From NCBI RefSeq assembly GCF_014905175.1, contig NC_057789.1, positions 11,708,876 to 11,772,875 of the forward strand: a stretch of 64,000 nt of DNA, given 5' to 3'. Both the position numbers and the translations under genes were made by a program. The notes under the pieces were generated by a model. The model had not been told where the DNA came from. It made no database searches and saw only the letters and a program-made list of their open reading frames with translations. The DNA is from Aphidius gifuensis. Its lineage: Eukaryota > Arthropoda > Insecta > Hymenoptera > Braconidae. Positions within the stretch are counted from its first letter, which is position 1. Every line of letters begins with the position of its first letter. Shown piece after piece: positions 21,147 through 32,217 of this stretch.

Positions 21147-21780
21147 GCTGTGTTCGATGGTCGTCTCGGCTCAGTTCCGTCTCACTTACGGCTCACTTAT
21201 GGCGCTAGCGACGTACGGTTGTTTGAAGAACTACAAAGGCACAAAATCTCAATACAGGTGATTATCTATATCATCACTGTATCAATGCTTCAATAAATAT
21301 TGTTTATTTACTTTATGCAAATAGCGTCATCATAATAATCTATTACAATGAGTTGATAAATATATAATCAAAATGAATATAGAAAATATGATTCAGGTGA
21401 GAGCAAATATAGTGAATGAAAGAAATAAAAATGAAAATACAAATTTTGGAGATGGAATTATTATCTGTGCCATTGAACAATAATTTTTTATCTTTTATAC
21501 ATAGGAAATAGATGAAAACAATCAAAATAATATGATGAACTCATTTTGTTATTACAAAATTAACGTTTTAATAAATAACAATGAATTTTGAAACGACAAC
21601 GAACAACAACAACAATCGTCATTTCGTCAATCAACAATATTTATTGAAGCATTGATAAATGATGATATAGATAGGCACCTGTATTTGAGATTTTTATGCC
21701 TTTTAGTTTTAAAACAACCGTACGTCGCTAAAGCGCCATAAGTAGCCGTAGTGAGAACTGAGCCGAGACGACCATCGAGC
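21147..21780. mobile_element. MITE with about 130-bp inverted ends and TA target
   Basis: Left end GCTGTGTTCGATGGTCGTCT; right end complement GCTCGATGGTCGTCTCGGCT. Inverted similarity continues through CGTACGGTTGTTT, CAATACAGGTG and GCTTCAATAAATATT. Flanks are TA on both sides, and the matching site in C1 (about 7930) has no insertion. TA duplication suggests the Tc1/mariner group. Confidence 0.75.
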
Positions 21781-22004
21781 TATCAAAATTGCATTTATAA
21801 TCAAATATCAAGTATCTATAATTAACAAATTAAATTCAATTCAACGTCAGACAATGTCAAATATAAACATTGATAAACATGTGTGAATGTATTGTGACTA
21901 TCACGCATACATACATTGATACGTACCTATCTTGTGTACATATACGCATGCGCACAACCACTGATCCCCAAGGCGCGTTACAAATTTCTTCGGATGACCT
22001 GTCT

Positions 22005-23903
22005 CTTCAAGACTAGAAATACAGGAGGACGAACTTGCCTCAAAAACCGTTCCGCTATGTGATCGCGCATAATTGAGGGCGCTAGTAATTACGGTAACGT
22101 AGCGACTTCTATCGCTTTTTTTTATGCGCACAATGAAACATACTCTTGACAAACATCATTAATGTATAATCAAAGAAGACTAGAAATACAGGAGGACTTT
22201 TCCTCTATCTGTATATAAAACCGTTCCGCTATAGTTCGCCGCATAATTTGAGGACGCTAGTACCGGGTAACGTGCGCGACTTGTATCGCTTTTTTACAAT
22301 GCGCACAATACAAACATACTCTGACAAACACTAATAGAGCATACACACGTCAGAGTATGTTGTATTATGCGATATACTTGACTATACTTACGTTACCAAT
22401 CTCTACTTCCCTCAATATCTGACATTCTGCTGGGCTATTTAGTGGATAGGTCACTCTGTATTTCTGGTCTTCTTATTAATATAATACTCTATTAGTGTTT
22501 GACACAGTCATGGAGGAGTATAAGGAGGGTAATCTCTCGAAATTTCACTGAAGCTCACAGAATGGAGCAAGTCAGTACACATTATCGCCATGACGGCGCT
22601 AGTCTCATCAAGATCCGAAGTCACATGGTATTTTTGTTTACATTTTTTTTTATTTGTGTGGCTCAGTTAGAGTATTCCTTTATGTTGTAAAAAAATAATC
22701 CAACTCAATAATATACATTATTTATTTAACAAATGAAATTGAAGCAATACATTTTAATAAAAAACAATACCAAGGGTAAGCAATGGCTAAGGAAAATTTA
22801 ATGTTAAATAGATAATTTTTTATTAAAAAGATTATTCCAAATAAATTTTATTTCGATTACATGTGATGCCAAAGTTGACATAAGAAATAATAATAGTCTA
22901 ATTGAAGTTTTTAAAAAAAATATAAAAAATAAACAACTTATTGAGGATGAATATCAAATGCGTGTTGTACAAAATGTTTATGATGGCATTAATGCATAAA
23001 AAGCAGAAAAACCAAGTTTTTTAAATAAATTAGTTGGAAAAGAAAAAAAGACAAAAAAACCACCAGAGGGTTTGTATTTGTATGGTGCTGATGGTGATAT
23101 TGGAAAAACCATGTTGATGGATCTCTTTTATGATTGTTGTATAAGGTAATTTATTACAATTTTTTAAATAATAATATAAATAAATAATTAATAAATATCA
23201 TTGTTTACAGATTGAGGAAAAGAAACGTGTACATTTTTATTTATTCATGCTAGATGTACATGGAAAAATTCATCAACTTAAAAAAACAACAAAACGTTTT
23301 TATATTTTTTTTTTTAACTTCAATTGGACTACGTATTTGAAGTCAACATTTGCATCACATGTAATTGAAATGAAATTTATTTGGAATGATCTTTTTAATA
23401 AAAAATTATTTATTAAACATTAAATTTTCCTTAGCCATTACTTACCCTTGGTACTTTTTTTTATTAAAATGTATTGCTTTAATTTTATTTGTTAAATAAA
23501 TAATGTATTATTGAGTTGAATTATTTTTTTACAACATAAAGGAATACTCTAACTGAGCCACACAAGAAAAAAAAAATGTAAACAAAAAAACACCATGTGA
23601 CTTCGGATCTTCTCGCTACTAGCGTCATCACTGGCAGAAAAATGTACTGACTTGCTCCATTCCGTGAGCTTCAACAGCTCCCTATGCTAATACACAGTGT
23701 GACGTCACAGATTACCCTCCTTATAAAACTCCATGGACACAGTATGTTTGTATTGTGCGCATTGTAAAAAAAAAGCGATACAAGTCGCGCACGTTACCGT
23801 GGTACTACTAGCGCCCCTCAATTATGCGGCGATCACATAGCGGAACGGTTTTTATATACAGGCGAGATAGGGAGTAAGTCCTCCTGTATTTCTAGTCTTC
23901 TTG
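22005..23903. mobile_element. Composite MITE array D2 with nested A3 element
   Basis: Same structure as D1 in reverse orientation: units with GACTAGAAATACAGGAGGAC and TACAATGCGCACAATACAAA, and the foldback A3 inside the last unit. Flanked by ACCTGTCT at 21997-22004 and 23904-23911. The empty site is visible in C1 (complement of 7720-7735, GACCTGTCTAAATC). Units near 22013-22440 are visibly degraded. Confidence 0.8.
22509..23735. mobile_element. Short AFG1L-carrying foldback transposon (copy A3)
   Basis: CATGGAG...CTCCATG ends flanked by GACACAGT at 22501-22508 and 23736-23743, the complement of the A2 duplication. A2 and A3 are therefore copies carried along with D, not separate insertions. 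The plus strand at about 22850-23290 encodes AFG1-like fragments: LIEDEYQMRVVQNVYDGI, GLYLYGADGD, GKTMLMDLFYDCC, an intron from gtaatt to tgtttacag, then KKRVHFYLFMLDVHGKIHQ. A stop at about 22999 and a disturbed P-loop rule out function as an ATPase. Confidence 0.9.
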
Positions 23904-23958
23904 ACCTGTCTAAATCCAGTAACTCATCTAGGGACCTTGCCTGTGAATACGGGTGCCA

Positions 23959-24312
23959 GCACCCGTATTCAGAGGATGTTCTCATTAGGGCGTTTTTTTT
24001 CTGATGGTGGCGCTTGTGAAGCTTTTCTATGTAGATCTATATAAAAAGTTCACAAGCGCCGCCATCGGAAAAAAAAAGCCCTAATGAGAACATCCTCTGA
24101 ATACGGGTGTGTACGGGTGCAGAGAGAAGACTTCTCTCTGCGGGTGCCGCAGTCCAATTCACAGGGCAAATTTTTTACAATTTAGGGCTTTTTTTTGCCG
24201 GTGATGGCACTTATAAAATTTTTTTTATATAGATTTCACATACAAGAGCTCCACAAGCACCGCCAGTGGAGGAAAAAAGCCCTAAATTGTAATGTCCTGT
24301 GAATTGAACTGC
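23959..24312. mobile_element. Two adjacent hairpin MITEs of the R family
   Basis: 23959-24109 has GCACCCGTATTCAGAGGATG ends and TTCTCATTAGGGC arms. 24149-24312 has GCAGTCCAATTCACAGGGCA ends and TTACAATTTAGGGC arms. Both share the loop with GCGCTTG/CAAGCGC and TATATAGAT. The two represent distinct subfamilies of one hairpin design. A small AGAGAGAAG/CTTCTCTCT hairpin separates them. Confidence 0.8.
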
Positions 24313-24317
24313 AGCAC

Positions 24318-24777
24318 CACTGAAATATAATAAAACTGGAAGCCGAACTTAAGGCGTGTGGCCACTAGCATAGTTTTTCGAACAAGTTCTATGCCATAGT
24401 CCATTTATTACCAGAAACATCTAGATTATTCCCAGTTATCATTGAAAAAGTCAGTTGTTTCTGGTAATAAATGGACTATAACATATTTCAGTCAACATAC
24501 TAAATAACCACATACTTATCCTCGAGAGAATTCAATGGATGGGCTTTTGTCCTTGTCGGTACAGTCACGTCAACTAAAGTTGGTTGAGACTGTACTGAAA
24601 TATAATGTAACTTTTATATCGTGTAGTACTAGTTTGTTTTGACGTTGACTGTACAAGATTTAATGTGCGCATGCGTGAGTGAGAGGGAAAGCCATCCAAT
24701 ATATTGCTATCTCTAGCGACACTCCGTGCATTGGCTGAGCATAGGAGTTCACCTTCCAGTTTTATTATATTTCAGTG
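24318..24777. mobile_element. hAT-type MITE E2, CACTGAAATATAATAAAACT ends, 8-bp TSD
   Basis: Inverted ends CACTGAAATATAATAAAACT / AGTTTTATTATATTTCAGTG and an 8-bp duplication TGCAGCAC (24310-24317, 24778-24785). It matches the 299-bp copy at 44004-44302 but carries an extra segment at about 24352-24525 with its own inverted ends (TAGTCCATTTATTACCAGAA / TTCTGGTAATAAATGGACTA). Confidence 0.88.
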
Positions 24778-24781
24778 TGCA

Positions 24782-25072
24782 GCACCCGTATTCAGAGGAT
24801 GTTCTCATTAGGGCGTTTTTTTTTTCCGATGGTGGCGTTTGTGAAGCTTTTCTATATGAAATCTATATAAAAAAAATTTTGTTTAGCGCCATCAGCGGAA
24901 AAAAAAGCCCTAATGAGAACAATTTTGCCCCGTGAATACGGGTGCTGCACCCGTATTCAGAGGATGTTCTCATTAGGGCTTTTGATAGCGCGCTTATGAC
25001 ACATATAGATTTTACATAGAAAAGCTAAAGCGCCACCATCAGAAATCCTCTGAGCTTCTACAGTGCTGGTGC
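24782..25072. mobile_element. Two more R-family hairpin MITEs, back to back
   Basis: 24782-24945 is a full hairpin with GCACCCGTATTCAGAGG and CGTGAATACGGGTGC ends. 24947 onward starts another with the same tip and decays toward 25072. With 23959-24312 this makes four hairpins of one family in about 1.1 kb. Confidence 0.75.
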
Positions 25073-25247
25073 CGGAGTTTTTATACATTTAGCAAGTTAT
25101 ATCTAGTTCTTCTGATTTTTTGTCTTCATGGGTTCGATAACACTATGACAGAAAATGGCTGCCTCCATTGTTGACGTGTATAATAAATTAGTCAATCATA
25201 AATAAATAAATTATTGGTTAATATTTTTTTTTGCAACAAATAATTAG

Positions 25248-26445
25248 ATGATTAAAAGTAATAAAATGGAACAAATACGTTCATGTGGTTGTAAAGGTAT
25301 TCGAACATGTTTTTATTGCGAAAAAGAATATAAAATTTGCAAACAAAATTTTTACGAAAAATTCAAGGTAAATTTTTATTTATTGTTTACAAATTATTAA
25401 TTTCCATATTCATTTTTAATATATGTTGAGATGAACATGTATTTAATCAAAAATTAATGTCATATTTAATTTTATTAGCAATTGCCAAGCTACGTTTATT
25501 GTCCAGAATGTGATAAAGCATGGCCTGGTTGGGATATTGATCTTCTTAACAATCATCCAAATCATACTGGAACACCAATATTTTATCCCGGTGTATTTAT
25601 TAAGGTACATTAATTAAAATTAATATTATAATCAAACAAATAACTAATAATAATAAAAATTAACTATTTAAATTTATTGTCTTAGCTAGATTTTTTAAGT
25701 CATCAAGAATCAAAAAATTTGATAAATAATCTTGATGAATTATCTTGGGAAACATCACAAAGTGGTCGTAGGAAACAAAATTATGGACCAAAATGTAATT
25801 TTAAAAAGCGTAAATTACGTTTGGGTAATTTTAATGGATTTCCAATAACAACAAAATTTGTTCAACATAAATTAAATAATGAATCATTGTTAAAAAATTT
25901 TTGTACAATTGAACAATGTAGTTTGGAGTATACTAAAGAAAGAGGCTCATCAATTGATCCACATATTGATGATTGTTGGATATGGGGAGAAAGAATAGTA
26001 ACAGTCAATGTTATTGGTGATTCAGTATTGACTATGACAAAATTTAGTGGTCCAAATACCAAGTATAATCTTCCTGATCTTGATACTTATCCTCCAGTTG
26101 TTGAACGACAACAGCCGAATGCTGATGTAATTGTTGGCGATGTCGTCATCAGATTACCAATGCCTGCAAGATCTTTGATGATTTTATATGGTCCTTCAAG
26201 GTATTTTAATAAATAAAAGAATCAAAAATATAATTTTTTTTTATTAGTTGAAATTTGTCTAATAATTTTTATTTGTTTTTTTTTTTTTTTTCTTTTGTAG
26301 ATATGAATGGGAACATTCAGTGTTAAGAGAAGATATCGATCTTCGACGAGTTTGCATAGCTTACAGAGAATTTACATCTCTTTCATCAGGTAAAAATTCT
26401 CACGAAACAATTGAAATTCTTGAAAAATCAAAGAATTTTTGGTAA
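25248..26445 (+). CDS. ALKBH4: Alpha-ketoglutarate-dependent dioxygenase ALKBH4 (4 exons)
   Basis: Fe(II)/2-oxoglutarate dioxygenase of the AlkB family; vertebrate ALKBH4 is linked to actin and DNA demethylation. Exons: 25248-25367, 25479-25604, 25686-26200 and 26301-26445; phases agree and give 301 residues. The N-terminus carries the cysteine cluster typical of ALKBH4 (CGCKGIRTCFYCE, then CPECDKAW). The double-stranded beta-helix core holds the metal H-x-D motif (DPHIDDCWIWGERIVTVNVI) with the distal His in YEWEHSVLRED. The C-terminal RRVCIAYREF matches the 2-oxoglutarate-binding Arg region. The start at 25248 is used because it precedes the Cys cluster; the Met seven codons on is an alternative. 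The gene sits directly after a block of hairpin MITEs. Confidence 0.93.
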
Positions 26446-26677
26446 CTTGTTTAATATGAATTATATACATATATGTCTATAATGTATATATATTCAAATT
26501 AACGTGAATTTTTATTTTTACAATGGACTGTTTTTTTTTTTTTTGATACATTGAATTTTCTTAATATTCCTTTAATAATTTATTTTTAAATTTTAAAATG
26601 ATAACTATTTTAATCCAATCATTGAATATACACATGTAATAATTTAATTTAATTTATATTTTTTGTATTAAACATTT

Positions 26678-28050
26678 TCAAATCGAATCAAAATGTATAT
26701 ATGAATTATAACCATTGCTCAATGGATGATAAATGGAGCTATTACGTATTTGCCATGTTTCCATTTCTATAGCTACTTTTTTTTCTCTTACTGTTTTTCT
26801 AAATGTCAATGACAATACAAGATCAATTATCTGAAATTAATTATTGAAAAATTGGTTTTATTGCTTCGATTTAAAATAAATATTTTAATATTTTACCTGA
26901 ATTGACACAATAATTATTGCTGATGTTATTATTTTTATTGCGTTTTCATGTATAAATGTTTTTAATGGACCACTACAACCTTTTTGATAATAACCAGAGC
27001 ATGTAATTGTATTATTTTCATTGTTTTTTGTTGAAAAACAGCATGAATGTGGTGCTGAAATATCATTAATTTCAGCATTGAAGCTAGAACAAAAAAATGT
27101 ATCATTAAATTTATTATTAGTTTATTTGTCGATTAATAGTTAATTTTCTTAATTGATTACCGATGTTTGCATTGCATCAAGGGTCAATCGAGCTTCTTGA
27201 TTTTCTTCATATTGTGACATAATTTCTCCAATGTCTATCATATTATCTTTATTTGTCCAAATCCATATTGAAGCTGATAATTCCATTATTACAAGAATCA
27301 CCAAACAACACAAGAACTAATAAAATAAAAAATACATATGATTTTTATATTACTTTTTTAATAATTTTTAATTTTAATATCTTTTAATTACCAAAAAAAT
27401 CAGTGAAGAGCTTTCTTTAAGTGCACCAAAAAATCCGATAAATGATGTGACAAGTATTAATAATCCAAAGATTGATAATATAGTTGTTGGTGTGAAATGA
27501 TGAGGGTAAAGTAGGTGATTAATATTGGCATATGCAATAAAAAAACTTGCGCCAATAGATAATAATATTGTTCCACTCAGCTAAAAAATAGGAATAAAAA
27601 AAAAGATAATTACACAGGTGATGATACAGGTAATAAATAAATTGACAAAAAAATTAAAAAAATTATGTGTTTTTTCTTCTTTTGGAAAATAATTGAAAAA
27701 TTCATTTGATATTAAAATTGTCGCGAAAAATTTTCAACTAAAACATCGTTATAAATTATTATTTTGAAGCTTTTTTTTTTTTATTCTTTGAAAATTATTT
27801 ATGTCTTGTGATGGAATTATGATTAAATAAAAATAATTTCAAGTTTAAATTAAAATAATATCATTTTAAATTAAATACACAATATAATGAAATAATTAAA
27901 CTTGAAATTTTTTTTTTAGTTGTATAACAATTTTTTTTTAATCGTATAAAAATTTGTTTTAATTATATTTAATTCTTTACAAACCACAAAAAGTCCATTC
28001 ATCACACAAAGAAACCACTTCAACCTCGTGCTTTGATTTTCGTCGTTCAT
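26678..28050 (-). CDS. Tetraspanin 1 of the tandem cluster (5 exons; frameshift at CCG motif)
   Basis: Four-transmembrane organiser of membrane microdomains. Exons: 27985-28050, 27392-27580, 27161-27316, 26897-27083 and 26678-26830. TM1 (LKWFLCVMNGLFV and on), TM2 (ILSIFGLLILVTSFIGFFGA), TM3 (FLCCLVILVIMELSAS), the large loop with SCCF and KGCSGPLK, and TM4 (IKIITSAIIIVSIQ) are present. Exon 4 opens CTTCAATGCTGAAATTAATG. The family expects LQCCG here, and the sequence fits if 2 nt (TG) are restored between TGCTG and the next A. With them, all five exons are multiples of three and the protein is 250 residues. As given, the frame stops at once. Either an assembly indel or a recently disabled gene. 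Confidence 0.85.
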
Positions 28051-28478
28051 TTTTAAATTAATCCAAAAAGGGATAGAAAAAATAAATCACTTTTTATGAA
28101 AAATAATAATAGTAATTAATAGACACAAATTAAAATCAAAGCCACGTTTAAAAAAAAAAAAAATTTAGAATAAATAAAATACAAAAATAAATTTTTTTTT
28201 TCTCAGAAACTTGTCGAGGTGGCTACAAATGACCAACTAATTCGATGTTTTCTAAATGACTACTTCTTTTTATCTATTATTCATTAACTATTTGTGTTTT
28301 CATTTGTGTTTTTTATCGAAACAAAATTTTTTTTTATGTATTTTGTTACTTATGAATCATAGATATTAAATGTAAAATTTTCCAATATTTTTTAAACATT
28401 TTTTTAAAAACAATTTTTATCTTTTTTCTGTTAAATGTAGTGGATTAAACTTAAAAAAAAAAAAAAGTTGGAATTTTT

Positions 28479-29552
28479 TTATCCTTCTAATCTATCAGGG
28501 TAAACTAATTTTGATAATTCTGATTTTTGTCTGTTTAACTTGTTTTCTTCATCTTTTGTTCTCAATTTTGATATGAATACGATTCCAGCCAGCTAATTAA
28601 ATAAAAATAAATATTAATTTAAATATTTTATTTGAAATAGTTAACATTTACTTGTATAAGTTTTATATATTTTACCTGTATTAAAATAACGGACATTGTT
28701 CCAAATATTAATAAAATTGTTTTCATTTTTATGATTTTTTTCATTTGATTGAGACAACCATAATCATAATATTCAGCACAAACAAATTTATTTTTTTCAT
28801 TATTATTACTTGTAAATCTAACTTGACAACAAGAATTTGGTATTGTTTTATGATCAATGCGAATATTATTCCAGTCATTTACTCCCATAACTCCACAACA
28901 TCTCAACTAAATTAAAAATACAAAAAAAAAAAATTATAATTACGAGAAAATTAATATTAAAACTATATTTATTATTAAAATTATTACCCTGTCTTGAATA
29001 GAATCAAAAGAACTGGCAGATTTTGAGTCAATGTAATAATTATTAATCATGTGATTTAATTCTTTTTCAGAAATTTTTATTGAATCATCTTCAAGATAAA
29101 ATGCAAATATTGCAGCATTTATTTCCAGAACAATTGCAATAAATAGTAAAAACATTAACTAAAAATATAAATATTCAATAATTATCATCATATAAATATA
29201 TTAAAATTTTTTTTAGATTTAAATTTATTTACACAAATTATTAGTTTTCCTCTTTTTTTGAAAATTCCAATGTAGCCTATGAATCCAATTATCAGTATAA
29301 ATATACCAGTGAATTTAACTATTTCTGTTGGGAATGAATAAACTTTAATTACATGATAATAATAAATATCATCAGCCATTCCAATGTATATGCTCAATCC
29401 TCCTGATACCTGAACAATATAAAAATTAAAAAAATTTTCAAACAATTGAATATTTTATTTATCAAATTTTAACGTACCATGAAAATTGTGTTGATGAAAT
29501 ACATAAAATATTGTACCCTTTTTTGATTCATGTCTACATACACAGACGTCAT
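28479..29552 (-). CDS. Tetraspanin 2 of the tandem cluster (5 exons, intact)
   Basis: Exons 29478-29552, 29233-29409, 28988-29158, 28676-28906 and 28479-28592 encode 25, 59, 57, 77 and 37 residues, every intron in phase 0, 255 in total. TM1 is in RVQYFMYFINTIFM plus exon 2. TM2 is IVKFTGIFILIIGFIGYIGI, TM3 MFLLFIAIVLEINAAIFAF. The large loop has LRCCGVMGVNDW, IPNSCCQ and DYGCL, giving the four conserved loop cysteines. TM4 is ILLIFGTMSVILIQ. An alternative start is the Met at codon 8. Same exon plan as its two neighbours, so they arose by tandem duplication. Resembles the insect Tsp42E/CD63 class; exact orthology not assigned. Confidence 0.9.
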
Positions 29553-30320
29553 GTTAATTTATATTTAGGAAAAAAAAAAAACAAATTTTGATTTATTGAA
29601 TTCCACTTTTTTTATTTTTTTATTATTATTATTTTTAACAACGTGTATTCGTTGAACTGCTTGAAACAAACTGTTGAGTGTGACAAAAAAAAAATTTTAT
29701 TTTTTTTTATCATCTATTTCCCCTGAAGCGATTATTATTTTCGTGTTTACACAAATGAATTATATAAATTTTTTTTTTTTTTTTTTTTTTTTTTTGTTGA
29801 TTATTAATAAGTATTTTTAAAGAGAATATACTTACCGGTTTAAAATAAATTTATTTTTTTGTCAAAAAATTCTTAAGCATTTATTAATGTTTTTTCTCAA
29901 CTTTGAAACATCAAATTTTTGAATGATGTTTCTTAATTATTTCTATTTTTATAGTTTTAAAAATATATTGATTGTAAATGACCTCGTTGTATCTTATGAA
30001 ATTATTCTTTAAACTACTTTTATCGATCAAAAGAATTTAATTTTTTATTTCCTGAGTCTTATGAATTTTTATAAATTTTGAAATATTCTAGTTGAAAAAT
30101 AAAAGCTTCAAATGATAAAATTATTATATATTAATTTATATTTATTATGTATATAATATATTATTGTATATTCAATATAAGTATAAGTTGAAACAAACAA
30201 AATTAAATATAACATAATTTTATCGCAAACTATGATATCATTCACATTATTAAATGTTTTTTAAAGATACTCATTGATGTTTGTATAGAAAAAAAAAAAC
30301 AAATAATCATGTTACATAAA
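29553..30320. other. Intergenic spacer between tetraspanins
   Basis: AT-rich, with a poly(T) run of about 25 at 29769-29795. A segment near 29860-30130 (ATTTTTGAATGATGTTTCTT, then TTGATTGTAAATGACCTC) resembles 53370-53590 (TTGATTGTAAATGACCTC), an old dispersed repeat. No gene. Confidence 0.45.
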
Positions 30321-32217
30321 TTAGGGTACTAAAGAAGCTTCAAATGGAGCTGAAGATTTCATATAAACAACTGGATAAGTTGTGAAGGGATCAGTTTTTC
30401 CCAAAGGCTGATACCCACTGACAATATTTTCTCTGAGCTCCCATCTTCTTTTTTCTCTAGCTGTCTTTTGTTTTCGTATTGCCTGACCAAGTGTCCAGGC
30501 AAACATTATTCCCGTGAACTAAATAACAAAATAAAAATATCATTAACTCATTTTTAAATTTAAAAATAAAAACAAGAAAAAATAATTAACCTGAATCAAA
30601 GCGATCGCAATTGCAGCTGTGCTGAGATTCAATGCACTTCTGTGAACAATCATTATCAAACGTTCAAGACAACCATGCTGGTATGGTCCGGCACATATTT
30701 TATTATCATCATCAACAACAGCAGTAAATGCACAACATGAATCTGGCCCAGGAAAATCTTTATTTTCATTATTTAATATATTTTCCCAATCATATGGTCC
30801 ATTGAATCCACAACATTGTAACTAAAATTAATTTAATATTATTCAAATGATTAATTTTCATTCATTTATTTAAATTACCCTTGATTGCATAAAATCAACT
30901 CCAGCAGCAGCTTCAGTATTGTATTTATATTGTTGCATTGTTGAATTTATATTGTCTCTTATGACACTCGTTATTTTATCTTGAAGTAAATAAGCCGAAA
31001 ATGCTGTACCAACTTCAACAATTAAAACAATTGTCAATAAAAATGCAAACTAAAAAGTAATTAAATTTTTTTTTATTATTAGTTAATTTTCAGTTAATGA
31101 ATTTATAAATAATATTTTTAACATATTATAAATATTTACCACGAGTACCATGCAGGTACTTTCTTTGATAGCACCATAACAACCAAAAAATGCGATGACA
31201 AATATTAAAACACCAAGTACCATTAGTACAGAAGCTGGTGAAAATAAGTTTGGTCTAAAAAATGTTGAAAATCTTCATAAACAGCGTATATTGTTGTGCC
31301 AATCGATATTATCATAACTCCAGTAAGCTAAAAAAAATATTATTTCAATTGAAACAATAGTCATGAAAAAAAATATTAGTGATGATTGGAAAAATATTTG
31401 CTTTTTTATTTTTTTTCTTGATGAGAACCATGGTGATATACGATAAGAAATCTGATAATAAAGATATTTTTAACAAAGAAAGATAATAAAATGAGTTTCA
31501 TGTTATTTCAATCATCAGTAAAATAAAAAAAATATATATTAATTTATTTACTTTAATATTTTATTATGATATTGTAAATATTTTTTGAAAATTTTAGAGA
31601 CAATTTTACCTAATTTTACATAAATATTTCATCAGTCTTATAATTTTTTTTTATTGATCGTTTGACCGAGACTCTATACGTTGTTTTATTATTAACCGTT
31701 CGAACCGCGTCATATTTAAACTATAAACTTCAAAAATCGAGGCCACAATAGTTTGTTTTATTTGTCAGGTCTTTGTCAGAACACAAGCAAGTAAAGTTTT
31801 AATATTGTTTTGCTTTATATTATTTAAATGTAAAAAAAAAAAAAAAATCAACAAAAAAATATAAATAACCTTCCATTCGATTTTTCCCCTTCAAAAAACA
31901 ATTTCAAGGAATAAAATCCACGACAGATGGTCAACCATGAATTTTCGTAATTGATAGTCTTTTTGATAGTAACAATGAAATTTTTATAAATTTTTAACGC
32001 AAGTATTATTTACCCTCCAATATATTAGTCAGGTGAAAAAAAAATAAAAATTAAATGACATTTATGGTATATATTGTATTTACGTAATATTTACTAAAGA
32101 AAATATTTTTAATAGTTGAATAAAAAAAATATATAAACAAACCACAAATAATGCATTAACACCAAACAGAAGATATTTGATGCACCTTAGGCCCATTTCG
32201 AGGTGCGTCGCAGCCAT
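30321..32217 (-). CDS. Tetraspanin 3 of the tandem cluster (5 exons; homopolymer frameshift)
   Basis: Exons 32143-32217, 31140-31327, 30879-31049, 30591-30821 and 30321-30518. TM1 is RCIKYLLFGVNALFV plus exon 2. TM2 is VLMVLGVLIFVIAFFGCYGA, TM3 FLLTIVLIVEVGTAFSAYLL. The large loop has LQCCGFNGPYDW, GPDSCCAF and HGCLERL. TM4 is LSTAAIAIALIQ, and the cytoplasmic tail is long (65 residues in the last exon). In exon 2, minus-strand CAACATTTTTTAGACCAAAC (about 31250-31270) lacks one T of a homopolymer. Exon 2 is 188 nt, whereas 189 restores both frame and the 63-residue size of tetraspanin 1 exon 2, giving 287 residues. Likely an assembly indel. Confidence 0.87.

Larger units (their letters stand above)
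20914..23939. mobile_element. MITE copy C2 (inverted relative to C1), interrupted twice
   Basis: Sequence 20914-21146, 21781-22004 and 23904-23939 matches the complement of 7692-8172 (C1), ending CTAGGGACCTTG. The left part is truncated at 20914. Two younger insertions split it: 21147-21780 (TA-flanked MITE) and 22005-23903 (D2). C1 preserves the uninterrupted sequence at both points. Confidence 0.8.

Noticed and set aside
22509..23735. A functional AFG1L gene or transposase in the A elements
   Set aside because: The AFG1L segment has stops, a disturbed P-loop and missing parts, and no transposase motif was found on either strand.
23959..25072. CRISPR-like array of repeated hairpins
   Set aside because: Eukaryotic context; repeats are transposon hairpins with terminal inverted repeats, not uniform repeats with unique spacers.
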